From Anaerolineales bacterium (lineage in GTDB: Bacteria > Chloroflexota > Anaerolineae > Anaerolineales > UBA6663), in assembly GCA_020845955.1 (NCBI GenBank), contig JADLEU010000229.1:1-32979 (forward strand): a stretch of 32,979 nt of DNA. Reading direction: 5' to 3'. This document shows, in pieces, positions 23,789 to 32,700 of this stretch. The stretch's first letter is position 1. Each line of letters starts with the position of its first letter. Both the position numbers and the translations under genes were made by a program. The notes under the pieces were generated by a model that saw nothing but the letters and a program-made list of their open reading frames with translations, ran no database searches and had not been told where the DNA came from.

Positions 23789-24535
23789 ATGGTCAAACTG
23801 CTGCGCTCCATGATCCGCCACTATCGCCAGATTGCCGTGCTTGCCGCCCTGCTCTTTGCCACCGCGCTTTGCCTGGCGCTGCTGGCGGCGCGTGTGGTCC
23901 ACGCCCGCGACTTTGGATACATCGGGTTCGCGTGGAACCTCTTCCTGGCCTGGCTGCCCATGCTGTGCGCCCTGCTGGCCTACAATTTGTATAAGCCGCG
24001 CTCGCGCCTCAGTTGGCGGACACTTGCACCGCGCGGAAGCGCATTTGTCGTGGCCGGCTGCGCCATCGTCTGGCTGCTGTTCTTTCCCAACGCGCCCTAC
24101 CTGCTGACCGACATCCTGCACCTGGCGCCACGGCCGGGGGTGCCGTTGTGGTATGACCTGATCCTGGTGATCGCTTTTGCCTGGACCGGCTCGCTGCTGG
24201 GGTTGGTATCGCTGTTCCTGATGCAGATGCTGGTGAGCCGGGCGGCCGGCCCGCTGCTCAGCTGGGGGTTTGCGCTGGGCGTGCTGGGCCTGAGCGGCTT
24301 CGGCATCTACCTGGGGCGCTTCCTGCGCTGGAATAGTTGGGACGTGCTCCTCAACCCGGCGCCGCTGCTGGCCGACATCCTCAGCCGGCTACAGCACCCG
24401 CTGGCCAATTGGCGCGCCTTTGCCTTCTCGGGGTTGTTCTCGCTCGTCTTCCTCTCGGCCTATCTCACCTTCGCGGCTCTGGCCCACTGGCAGTGGGAGC
24501 GGCCGGCCACCCAAGAATTACGCGATCATTCCTGA
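23789..24535 (+). CDS. DUF1361 integral membrane protein
   Basis: 248 residues from the ATG at 23789 (AAGGA upstream), with six or seven transmembrane helices. The signature of DUF1361 is clear: FAWNLFLAWLPMLCALL, VWLLFFPNAPYLLTDILHL, WYDLILVIAFAWTGSLLGLV and FGIYLGRFLRWNSWDVL. The family is widespread in bacterial membranes and of unknown function. An upstream in-frame ATG (23708) would add 27 residues that overlap the promoter and lack family similarity, so the later start was chosen. It follows the XPB operon by about 170 bases and has its own -10 box, so it is probably a separate unit. Confidence 0.9.
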   Translation: MVKLLRSMIRHYRQIAVLAALLFATALCLALLAARVVHARDFGYIGFAWNLFLAWLPMLCALLAYNLYKPRSRLSWRTLAPRGSAFVVAGCAIVWLLFFPNAPYLLTDILHLAPRPGVPLWYDLILVIAFAWTGSLLGLVSLFLMQMLVSRAAGPLLSWGFALGVLGLSGFGIYLGRFLRWNSWDVLLNPAPLLADILSRLQHPLANWRAFAFSGLFSLVFLSAYLTFAALAHWQWERPATQELRDHS

Positions 24536-24579
24536 GGCACCTGGCGCCGGGTGCATTAATACACCGCGCCAGATGGTCA

Positions 24580-24597
24580 CGTCCAACCCGTTGGACG
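24580..24597. terminator. Hairpin between DUF1361 and panE
   Basis: CGTCCAA and TTGGACG form a perfect seven-pair stem around CCCG. It sits between two convergent genes, where it could end both transcripts, but there is no adjacent T-run. The rest of this 210-base gap holds nothing recognised. Confidence 0.4.
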
Positions 24598-24746
24598 CGC
24601 CGTTTTGAAGCCGCGCCAGTCCGCGGAGCGCCCCGCCGCGCAACGTAGTGGGTAGCACGGGAGTGGGCCTGTCATCGCCAAGCCTCGGTCTGTGCGGCTG
24701 AAGGGGTCTCCGTCGCGGCCCATCCATTTCCTCTGCCAGACCCCCA

Positions 24747-25697
24747 CTAGGCCTCTCGCGGGAACACCAACTCGCCGCGCGCCCGCAAGTCCTGGGGCCG
24801 CAGGCATTGGTAGATCAGCGTGTTCACCGGCACCGGCACGCCCGCCGCCGCGCCCAGCCGCACTACCGCGCCCGACTGCGCCTCCAACTCCGACGGCTTG
24901 CCGTCCAGGATGTCGCGCTGCATCGAGGCCGTGCCGTGCGGCGGCAGGCCGTCGACGATGGTGAGCGCCTCGGCCACGGCCGCCTCGGTCAGCGCGATGC
25001 CGCGCGCCTGGGCCACGGCCAGGATCTCGCGCATGGCCTGCTCGAGCACCGCGCGCGTCTCGGGCAGTTGGCGGAACACGCCGGCCGGCGCGCGCGTGAT
25101 GGCGCCGACGGCGCCCACCGGGGTGACGAACAAATACTTGGCCCACAGCGCGGCGTGGATGTCGGCCGGCACCTCGACGGTCATCCCGGCCGCGCTGGCC
25201 GCCGCCTGGCGCAGCCGCTCGACGCGCGGGCTCGGCCGGTTGTCGAGCTCGTTGAACGCCAGGTAAGGGTTGGTCCCGGCGTGGCGGATGTGGCCCGGCC
25301 CGGCGATAAAGCTGAGGATGCGCGCCAGCCCGCCCAGCACGTGCTCGCGCCCGATGGCCACCGCCACCTGGCCGGCCGCTTCCACACCGTTCTGCAGCGG
25401 CACCACGGCGGTCTCGGGGCCCAGCAGCGGCCGCAGCGCCTGGGCCGCCACGGCGACCTGCCAGGTCTTGACGCCCAGCAGCACGAAGTCCACCGGCCCG
25501 ATCTCCGCCGGGTTGTCGGTGGCCGTCACGGGCGAAACGGCAAAGTCGCCCAGCAGGCTGTCGACGCGCAGCCCGTTGGCGCGCAGCGCGTCGAGGTGGG
25601 TGCCACGCGCGATGAAGGCCACGTCGAGGCCGGCCTGCGCCAGCCGGCCGCCGAAGTAGCCGCCGGCGCCACCCGTCCCAAACACTGCCAGCTTCAT
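24747..25697 (-). CDS. panE: 2-dehydropantoate 2-reductase (ketopantoate reductase)
   Basis: 316 residues from the ATG at 25697, which has GGAGG six bases upstream; a longer start would include the ribosome site. The enzyme reduces ketopantoate to pantoate with NADPH on the path to coenzyme A. The N-terminal motif MKLAVFGTGGAGGYFGGRLAQAG is the Rossmann fingerprint and IARGTHLDAL binds the NADPH phosphate. VKTWQ and PLQNGVE are the conserved active-site blocks, with the catalytic lysine in ALWAKYLFVTPVGAVGAITR, and the substrate loop GKPSELEAQSG is present. All are intact. Some family members act on other 2-keto substrates, so pantothenate biosynthesis is likely, not proven. It is encoded directly downstream of a decayed decarboxylase fragment on the same strand. 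Confidence 0.9.
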   Translation of the reverse strand: MKLAVFGTGGAGGYFGGRLAQAGLDVAFIARGTHLDALRANGLRVDSLLGDFAVSPVTATDNPAEIGPVDFVLLGVKTWQVAVAAQALRPLLGPETAVVPLQNGVEAAGQVAVAIGREHVLGGLARILSFIAGPGHIRHAGTNPYLAFNELDNRPSPRVERLRQAAASAAGMTVEVPADIHAALWAKYLFVTPVGAVGAITRAPAGVFRQLPETRAVLEQAMREILAVAQARGIALTEAAVAEALTIVDGLPPHGTASMQRDILDGKPSELEAQSGAVVRLGAAAGVPVPVNTLIYQCLRPQDLRARGELVFPREA

Positions 25698-25704
25698 TAG
25701 TGCC

Positions 25705-26095
25705 TCCTTTGCCAAGTCGGCGCCCAGCGCCCGCGGTCTGCGCCAGCCGGTCGAAGTCCTCGCGCCGGCTGCTGTAGTGGGTGATGGCCGCCCTCAGCGC
25801 GCAGCGCCCGCCGAGCGTGGCGCCGCTGAGGGCCGCCACGCCGCTCTCGCACAGCCGGATGAGCAGTTGCTGGTTGAGGGCGTTCAGCGCCGCCTCGCCC
25901 AGCCCGCCGGGATAAAGCGCCGGCAGGCGATGTTGAGCGGCGCCGGCGCCACCAATTCCAGGCCGATCGCGGCGTCGACCACGCGGCCAGGCGCCGCGCC
26001 TGGGCCAGGTTCTGCGGGAACAGCCGGCCGTCCTTGGGGGCGCCGTGCTCCTTGAGCGACAGCCAGCTATGGCAACACGTGGACCTGGAAATCGG
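25705..26095 (-). pseudogene. C-terminal remnant of a PLP-dependent (aromatic amino acid type) decarboxylase
   Basis: Read on the minus strand, three frames in turn give one family-like sequence: SWLSLKEHGAPKDGRLFPQN and LAQARRLAA; then VVDAAIGLELVAPAPLNIAC; then LGEAALNALNQQLLIRLCES, GVAALSGATLGGRCALRAAI and THYSSRREDFDRLAQTAGA. These are the C-terminal blocks of group II PLP decarboxylases (aromatic-L-amino-acid decarboxylase type). The PLP-lysine half is absent and at least two frameshifts occur, so it cannot be functional. It sits between the ICMT-like gene and panE on the same strand and ends a few bases before the panE start. Confidence 0.75.
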
Positions 26096-26121
26096 CATAG
26101 GCCTGGGCCGCGCCCCGCGGC

Positions 26122-26604
26122 TCAGTAGAGGAAGGGGAAGAACTTGCGCACCCGGCGCCGGTAGCCGGCGTAGTCGGGGAACCGGCGCGCCAGTTGGGCC
26201 TCCTCGCGCCGCGTCTTCAGCTCGAACAGCACCAGCAAGGCCGCGGCCAGCGCCAGGGTCAGGAAGCTGTTCGTCAGCAGCCCCCAGCCAAACGCGCCCA
26301 GCAGCAGTCCGCCGTAGATTGGATGGCGCACGAAGCGGTACGGCCCACGCTCGACCAACTCGGCGTCGTCCTTGGGATACGGCAGCGCGCTCAGGTTGCG
26401 GCCCAGCGCGATTATCCCCGCCAGCGCCAGCAGCCCGCCGGCCAGCCCGAATGACAGCCCGGCGAAGCGCGCCGCGGGGCCCCACGGCGCCGGCCAGCCA
26501 GGCGCCCCCGCCAGCGGCGCCAGCGCGATCAGCCCGAACAGCACCATCTGTGCCACAACGAACCACTCGCCGCGGCCGTTCTTCCACCATGGTTCACACG
26601 CCAT
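26122..26604 (-). CDS. ICMT/PEMT-like integral membrane methyltransferase
   Basis: 160 residues with about four transmembrane helices. The C-terminal half carries the family signature: LVERGPYRFVRHPIYGGLLL (the RHP cofactor-binding motif), then ELKTRREEAQLARRFPDYAG and RRRVRKFFPFLY. Such proteins (isoprenylcysteine carboxyl methyltransferase and phospholipid N-methyltransferase relatives) methylate membrane-bound substrates using S-adenosylmethionine; the bacterial substrate is usually unknown. The ATG at 26604 has GAGG seven bases upstream and a perfect TATAAT about 53 bases before it. Nothing is missing. It is divergent from threonine synthase. Confidence 0.88.
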   Translation of the reverse strand: MACEPWWKNGRGEWFVVAQMVLFGLIALAPLAGAPGWPAPWGPAARFAGLSFGLAGGLLALAGIIALGRNLSALPYPKDDAELVERGPYRFVRHPIYGGLLLGAFGWGLLTNSFLTLALAAALLVLFELKTRREEAQLARRFPDYAGYRRRVRKFFPFLY

Positions 26605-26656
26605 CGCGCACCTCGCTCTCGACCGGCCGCGCCCAATTGCGTCCGGGCTGCGGATG

Positions 26657-26662
26657 ATTATA
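26657..26662 (-). promoter_or_regulatory. -10 box of the ICMT-like gene
   Basis: A perfect TATAAT on the minus strand, about 53 bases upstream of the ATG at 26604. A CTGACA hexamer lies upstream but only 12 bases away, too close to be its -35. Confidence 0.5.
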
Positions 26663-26952
26663 ACGGCTGCCTGTTGTCAGCCGCTGTACGAGGCCGATAC
26701 CCAGCGCGGTGGTGGCAGCCGAGGCCTCCCTGGCGCCGGGCGGCGCCCACGCCGGCGAACGCATCGGCCATATTTTCTAGCAGGGGCCCGGCCTAGAGCC
26801 GCTCGCCTGGCGGCGGCTGCAGCCGCTCGATCCGCCGTGGCGCTGGTCCGAGTACGATGCCGTGCTGGCCCGCCGGCGCTGGGCCGGCGGCGACCCCGGC
26901 CAGCGGCCTGCATCGGCCTAGCGCCGCTCTGGTTTTGGCCGCCGGCCGGCGT
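26663..26952. other. Intergenic region, possible gene remnant
   Basis: About 290 bases between divergent genes with no intact gene. On the plus strand, about 26790-26900 reads LEPLAWRRLQPLDPPWRWSE and YDAVLARRRWAGGDPG between two stops, which is protein-like and may be the end of a lost gene; I do not recognise the family. Confidence 0.3.
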
Positions 26953-26958
26953 TATACT
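26953..26958 (+). promoter_or_regulatory. -10 box of the threonine synthase gene
   Basis: TATACT, 38 bases before the TTG start at 26997, leaving room for a short leader with the GGGAGG ribosome site. No good -35 is visible. Confidence 0.45.
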
Positions 26959-26996
26959 CGCGCTGCTGTGCCGTTCTGGCGCGGCGGGAGGCCCCA

Positions 26997-28169
26997 TTGT
27001 TTTATCTCCACGATCTTTATTGCCCCGAATGCGGCGCGGTCTTCGCGACCGGCGCGCTGCACACCTTCTGCACCGCGTGCCGCTCGCCCCTGCTGGCCCG
27101 CTACGACCTGGCCCGCGCTCGTGCCGAACTCGACCGCGCGGCCTTCAGCGCGCGCCCGCGGGGCATGTGGCGCTGGCACGAACTGCTCCCCGTGCGCGAT
27201 CCCGCCTGCCGCCTGGCCCTGGGCGAGGGCGATTGCCCGCTGCTGACCGCGCCGCGCCTGAGCACGGCCCTGGGCCTGCCGCACCTGTTCATCAAAGATG
27301 AGAGCTTCAACCCCACCGGCTCGTTCAAGGCGCGCGGCATGGCGGCTGCCGTATCGGCGGCCCTGGAGTTGGGCGTGCGCGAGTTGGTGGTGCCCACGGC
27401 CGGCAACGCCGGCGGCGCGCTGGCGGCCTACGCCGCCCGCGCCGGCCTGCCCGCGCACGTCTTCATGCCGGCCGATGCGCCGGCCGCCAACGTCGTCGAG
27501 GCGCGGCTGTACGGGGCGGATGTGCAGCTGGTCGCTGGCTTGATCAGCGACGCCGGCCGGTTGGCGGCGGCCGCCGCCGCCGAGCACGGCTGGTTCGACG
27601 TCTCGACCTTCAAGGAGCCCTACCGCGTCGAGGGCAAGAAGATCATGGGCTACGAGTTGGCGGAGGAGTTCGGCTGGTCGCTGCCCGACGTCATCATCTA
27701 TCCCACCGGCGGCGGCACCGGGCTGGTGGGCATGTGGAAGGCCTTTGCCGAGCTGGCCGAGCTCGGCTGGCTGGTGGATGACCGGCGCCCGCGCATGGTC
27801 TCGGTCCAGGCCGCGGGCTGCGCCCCCATCGTGCGCGCCTTCGACCTCGGCGCCGAGCGGGCCGAGTTCTTCGCCGGCGCCGCCACGCTGGCGGCCGGGC
27901 TGCGCGTGCCCGGCCCCTTCGCCGACCGCCTGATCCTGCGCAGCCTGCGCGAGAGCGGCGGCACGGCCGTCGCCGTCGGCGACGACGAGATCCTGGCCGC
28001 CCAGCGCGAGCTGGCTCAGGCCGAGGGCATCTTCGCCGCCCCCGAGGGGGCCGCCACCCTGGCCGGCCTGCGCCGCCTCGCCGCCGAGGGCTGGGTCCGG
28101 CCTGGCGAGCGGGTGGTGCTGTTCAACACCGGGGCGGGGCTGAAGTACCTGGACGGCGTTTCCGCTTAA
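26997..28169 (+). CDS. thrC: Threonine synthase
   Basis: 390 residues. The enzyme converts O-phosphohomoserine to threonine using PLP. An N-terminal zinc ribbon (Cys9, Cys12, Cys25, Cys28) precedes the fold-type II PLP domain. The PLP lysine is Lys111 in [36 protein letters not shown] holds the cofactor phosphate side, and [16 protein letters not shown] is the glycine-rich phosphate loop. The ending [14 protein letters not shown] is characteristic of the ThrC branch. The start is a TTG at 26997, supported by GGGAGG (26986-26991) five bases upstream; no in-frame ATG exists nearby. The best match is the shorter, plant-like/thermophile ThrC class with a zinc ribbon. It stands alone, with no other threonine-pathway gene next to it. 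Confidence 0.92.
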   Translation: MFYLHDLYCPECGAVFATGALHTFCTACRSPLLARYDLARARAELDRAAFSARPRGMWRWHELLPVRDPACRLALGEGDCPLLTAPRLSTALGLPHLFIKDESFNPTGSFKARGMAAAVSAALELGVRELVVPTAGNAGGALAAYAARAGLPAHVFMPADAPAANVVEARLYGADVQLVAGLISDAGRLAAAAAAEHGWFDVSTFKEPYRVEGKKIMGYELAEEFGWSLPDVIIYPTGGGTGLVGMWKAFAELAELGWLVDDRRPRMVSVQAAGCAPIVRAFDLGAERAEFFAGAATLAAGLRVPGPFADRLILRSLRESGGTAVAVGDDEILAAQRELAQAEGIFAAPEGAATLAGLRRLAAEGWVRPGERVVLFNTGAGLKYLDGVSA

Positions 28170-28329
28170 GTAAGCTGGGTCAGAGCGTGCCTGCCAGATG
28201 CGCAGCGGCTTTACAGGCGAAACAACGAGCACTGCTGGGCGGGCTGTTCTGCCAATTGCGCTGGCGGTCACGAAACCGCGGCACCGGATATACCCCATTT
28301 GTACCCTCCCGGCAGCCATTCCCAACCTC

Positions 28330-28335
28330 TATAAT
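28330..28335 (+). promoter_or_regulatory. -10 box of the SGNH hydrolase gene
   Basis: A perfect TATAAT, 77 bases before the ATG at 28413. No clear -35. The 160 bases before it, back to the thrC stop, hold no recognised feature. Confidence 0.5.
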
Positions 28336-28412
28336 GACTCGGTGGCCAGCGCGGGCGGTCCGCGCTGCAGTGGTACTCGGCGCAGGTGGGCGGATTCAAC
28401 TCGGAGTCGTTG

Positions 28413-29522
28413 ATGGCGCAAAGACGGGCTTGGCCGTGGGTGGCTGTTGGGATCCTGGGTGTGTGGCTGGCGCTAAGGGTGCTGCCCGCCGCGGCTGCTG
28501 GCGGCGACGACCAGGGGCGCTTCTACATCACTGTCAGCAGCGCCTACGCCCGCGAGGCCCCCTCCGAGGACAGTACCGCGGTCTTCTCCGTCTTCTGGGG
28601 CCAGGACTACGCCATCACCCAATACTCCGCCGACGACGCCTGGGTGCAAATCAACGGCTGGGGCGACGTGTACGGCTGGCTGCCCCTCTCGCATGGCACC
28701 CTCGACGGCGGCGGCCTGGCCGCGCACCCGCCCATCCCCGAGCCTAATATTCCCCTCGGCGTCGTGCCCCAGGTCGGCGCCGTGGCGCGCGAGTATTACG
28801 AGTACGGGCTGTCCCTGGGCAACGACCCGGCCGCCTTCTCCAAGCTCGGCGACTGCAACACCGAGAACGGCCGCTTCCTGGTGATGTTCGACACCGGCGA
28901 GTACCGCCTCGGCCCGCACTTCGCCCACCTCCAGCCCGTCATCGACCACTTCGCCGGCTCCTTCGAGCGCGAGAGCCTGGCCGCCAACTCCGGCTTCAGC
29001 CCGGGGTCGGTCCTCGACCCCGTCTGGGCCAACCCCGAGTTTTGCGGCCGCGACGAATCGCCGCTGGCTTGCGAGCAGCGGCTGCACGCGCCCAGCCTGG
29101 CGCTGGTCAACCTCGGCACCCACAGCGGCGCCTCGATCGAGGCCTTTGACAGCAGCATGCGCCGGCTGATCGAGGCCACCCTGGCCGAGGGCGTGCTACC
29201 CATCCTGGCCACCAAGGCCGACGACGTCGAGGGCGACGGCCAGGTCAACGCCGTCATCCGCGACCTGGCCGAAGCCTACGGCCTGCCGCTGTGGGACTTC
29301 TGGGCCGCGGTGCAGCCTCTGCCCGCCGGCGGCCTGTCGAGCGACGGCATTCACTTCACCTACGGCCGCTCCCACTTCGACGACCCCTGGGCCATGACCC
29401 GCGGCTGGACCTGGCGCAATCTGACCGCGCTGCTGGCCCTCGACGCGGTCTGGCGCGGCGTTGGCGGCGGCCCGGCCGTGCCCGCCCCTGTCTCCGGCGT
29501 CCCCGGCGCCTGGCGCCGCTGA
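28413..29522 (+). CDS. Secreted SGNH/GDSL-like hydrolase with SH3-like N-terminal domain
   Basis: 369 residues from the ATG at 28413, which has GGAG six bases upstream. A signal peptide (about 1-29, ending RVLPAAAAGG) is followed by an SH3b-like domain (about 35-95, YITVSSAYAREAPSEDSTAV, WVQINGWGDVYGWLPL). The rest fits an SGNH hydrolase: KLGDCNTENGRFL in the block I position, SLALVNLGTHSGAS in the block III position, ILATKADD, and SSDGIHFTYG with the catalytic Asp-x-x-His of block V. Block I reads Gly-Asp-Cys instead of Gly-Asp-Ser, so the nucleophile would be Cys148; this may be a subfamily trait or a loss of activity. Likely substrates are cell-surface glycans or esters; none can be named. 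It has its own promoter and no operon partner. Confidence 0.75.
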   Translation: MAQRRAWPWVAVGILGVWLALRVLPAAAAGGDDQGRFYITVSSAYAREAPSEDSTAVFSVFWGQDYAITQYSADDAWVQINGWGDVYGWLPLSHGTLDGGGLAAHPPIPEPNIPLGVVPQVGAVAREYYEYGLSLGNDPAAFSKLGDCNTENGRFLVMFDTGEYRLGPHFAHLQPVIDHFAGSFERESLAANSGFSPGSVLDPVWANPEFCGRDESPLACEQRLHAPSLALVNLGTHSGASIEAFDSSMRRLIEATLAEGVLPILATKADDVEGDGQVNAVIRDLAEAYGLPLWDFWAAVQPLPAGGLSSDGIHFTYGRSHFDDPWAMTRGWTWRNLTALLALDAVWRGVGGGPAVPAPVSGVPGAWRR

Positions 29523-29685
29523 CGTCTCCCGGCCGCCCGTCCCCATCGTTCCGCTCCGTCCCTCCGGCTCGCCCTGCCGCTGTCCTTTATCCAGCGACAT
29601 CCACAATAGTGTGTTGAGCCCGGGCTTGCTTGAGTCAGCCTGGAGGCGCTCGCGTTGCCCGGTGCATGCCGCGACCGACTGAGAC

Positions 29686-29691
29686 TATAAT
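29686..29691 (+). promoter_or_regulatory. -10 box of the cyclase/AAA gene
   Basis: A perfect TATAAT, 74 bases before the chosen ATG at 29766. The -35 region is not recognisable. The rest of the gap back to the SGNH gene shows nothing else. Confidence 0.5.
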
Positions 29692-29765
29692 GGGCGCAGA
29701 CCTTCTTGGCCGCGCCTGGCGACAGCCAACCGGCCAAGCGTCAGCCAGCGGCAACGCGGTTCCCA

Positions 29766-32700
29766 ATGGATTGTCCCAATTGTGGCCGGGCCAACCGGCC
29801 GCAAGCCAACTTCTGCCGCTACTGCGGCATGCACTTCGCCCTGGCGTGCCCGCGCTGCCGCGCGGTGCTGCCCGACGATGCCGTCTTCTGTGACCAGTGC
29901 GGCCAGCAGCTCGGCCAGGCCCTGCGAATACCCCCGTCCCAGGCAGCCGCGCCAATCGAGCGCGCCGCAGCCCCTGCGCCGGCCGCGCCTGTGCCAGCCA
30001 GCGCGGCCTCGACGGCTGGCGGTGAGACGCGCCCAACCGCTATGCCGGCCCTGGCACCTCAACTCCAGCAGTACATCCCGCCCGAGTTGATGCAGAAGCT
30101 CGAGGTGGCCCGCGCCAGGGGCGAGATGGTGGGCGAGCGCCGCGTAGTGACGATGCTGTTCTGCGACGTGAAGGGTTCGACGGCCGCTGCCGAGCAGTTG
30201 GACCCAGAAGACTACGGCGAGATCATCAACGGCGCGTTCGAGCACATGATCAAGCCGGTCTACAAATACGAAGGCACGCTGGCGCGGCTGATGGGGGATG
30301 CCATCCTAGCTTTCTTTGGCGCGCCGATCGCCCACGAGGACGACCCGCAGCGCGCCGTGCTGACCGGGCTCGAGATCGTTGACGGCATGGACGCCTACCG
30401 CACGCAGGTGCTGCAGAAGTGGGGCCTCGACTTCAACGTCCGCGTCGGCATTAACACCGGCTTGGTCGTCGTCGGCGCGGTCGGCTCTGACCTGCGGCTG
30501 GAGTACAGCGCGCTGGGCGACGCGATCAACCTGGCCGCGCGCATGGAGCAAACCGGGGCGCCGGGGACGGTCCAGATCGCGCACGACACCTACAAGCTGA
30601 TTACGGGGTTGTTCGACTTTGAAGCGCTCGGCAGCCTCCCGGTCAAGGGCAAGAGCGAACCCGTGCGCACGTACCGGGTGCTGCGGCGCAAGGCCTTCGC
30701 GGCGCGCTCGCGCGGGATCGAGGGTTTGCAGGCCGAGATGGTCGGGCGCGACTTCGAACTGCAGGTGCTGCGAGGCATCATGGCCGACCTGCAGCGCGGC
30801 GTGGGCCGGATTGTCTGTGTGTTGGGCGAGGCCGGGTTGGGAAAGAGCCGCTTGATCAGCGAAACGCGCCTGGAGTTCAACGCGGCGGGCGGCGCCGAGC
30901 ACCAATGGCATGAGGTCGGCAGCCTGTCGTACGAAAGCAACCAGGCCTACGCGCTGATCCAGCGCCTGATCCGGCGCGTGTATGGCCTGCCTTACAACAG
31001 CCCGCCCGCGGCGGTGCGCGAGAAACTGGCGGTGCTGGCGGACCGCCTGCCGGAGGCGCAGCGCCCGCACGCCCTGCCGGTGCTGGGCGCGCTGTTTGGC
31101 CTGGAGGGCGCCGCTGGGGAACTGGCGCTGGAGGGTGAGACCTTTAAGCGCGAGCTGCTCGAGACGATGCGGGCCTGGTGGCTGGCTGATTTCTCAACAG
31201 CGCCCACGGTGCTGGCGTTCGACGACACGCATTGGGGCGATGCCGCCTCGATCGAGCTGCTGCGGCAATTGCTGTCCCTCACGGCCAGCATACCGCTGGT
31301 GCTGATTTTCGCGCTGCGGGCTGAGCGCCAGGCCCCGGCCTGGCAGTTGAAGGTGCTGGCTGGCGACGATTACCACCACCGCTACACCGAGGTCGGGCTG
31401 CATCCGCTCTCACCAACCGACAGCGCGGAGTTGCTCAACCGCCTGCTGCTCAATCCCGAGCTGCCCGACCGCCTGCGCGCCAACATCCTCGAGAAGGCGG
31501 GCGGCAACCCCTTCTTTATAGAAGAAGTGGTCCGCGCCTTGATCGAGCGCGGCCTGGTGTTTGTCGAGACACGGTCGATCGCTGGGGAGACGCGGCGGGT
31601 CTGGCGGGCGACGGATGAGGGCGCCGATTTTGCCATCCCCAACAATGTGCAGCTGCTGTTGGCGGCGCGGCTAGACCGGCTGGAGGAAGCGACGCGTGGA
31701 ACGCTGCAGGTGGCCTCGGTCATCGGCCGCTCATTCTACCATCGTGTTTTGGAGGCGGTGGACGAGGCCGCCTCAGACCTGGACCAGCGCCTGGGCGCGC
31801 TGATGCAGTTGGATATGATCCGCGAGGCGGCGCGGGTTCCCGAGGTGGAGTACGCCTTCCGCAACCCGATGACGCAGGAGGCCGTGTACAAGACGATCCT
31901 GGTTAAGCGGCGACGCGTCTTTCACCGCCGGGTGGCCGAAGCCATCGAAGCGCTGTACCCAGACCGGCTGGAAGGGCTGTGCGGCCTGCTGGCGCACCAC
32001 TTCACCCTGGCCGGGCAGCGCGCGCGGGCCATCGAGTATGACCGCCGGGCAGCCCGGCAGGCGCTGACGGTGTTTGCCTATGACGACGCGCTGCGCAGCC
32101 TGCGCGGTGCACTGGACCTGGTCGAGCCGGAGGTGGCCGGCGAGGTCCACCCGATCCTGCTGGAGGAACTGGCCGACGTCCGCCGGCTGCTGCGCGACGG
32201 CAGCGGCGCCATCGAGGCCTACCAGCAGGCGCTGGCGCTGCGCCAGACCCGATCCGGCGATCCATATGACGCCGTGCGCCTGCAGCGCAAGATAGTGCAG
32301 GTCGTGACCGAGCTCAAGTGGTCGGTCGGCCTGGAGACCCTGCAGCAGCTGGGTGAGGCGGGGCAGCAGGCGCGGGCCGGGCTGGCTGGCGCGCGCGAGC
32401 GCCTGCGAAGCCAGCCACCGCACTTGGAGACCGTTCGCATGCTGGTGGCGCTCTCGGCGGATGCGTGGCGCATCCAGGAGCCGCCGGACTGGGAGGCAGC
32501 CGAGCGCTACGCGCAGGCGGCGGTGGATATGGCGCGGCAACTCGATAGCCCGCTGGATCTCTCCCAGGCATTAGGCGCCCTGGCGAATGTTTTGGACGGG
32601 GCCAGCCGGTTGCGCGAACATCTGGAGGTGGCCGAACAGCGGCTGGCGCTGTGCCAGGCGGCCGGGCTGGAAGACGTGCATGAGCGCATTGAGGCGCTCC

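Noticed and set aside
21281-24121. Very long open frame on the minus strand (about 946 codons) opposite the third XPB-operon gene
   Set aside because: It is rich in Gln, Gly, Ala and Arg with no motif, and lies exactly antisense to a gene with clear domains. GC-rich DNA commonly gives such shadows.
24660-24735. Possible dispersed extragenic repeat (minus-strand reading PFSRTDRGLAMTG)
   Set aside because: It resembles peptides read from dispersed repeats in other genomes, but only one copy is in the window, so no repeat can be claimed.
24577-25839. 420-codon frame overlapping panE on the same strand
   Set aside because: Only its first 50 residues are meaningful (decarboxylase remnant); the rest is a shifted reading of panE.
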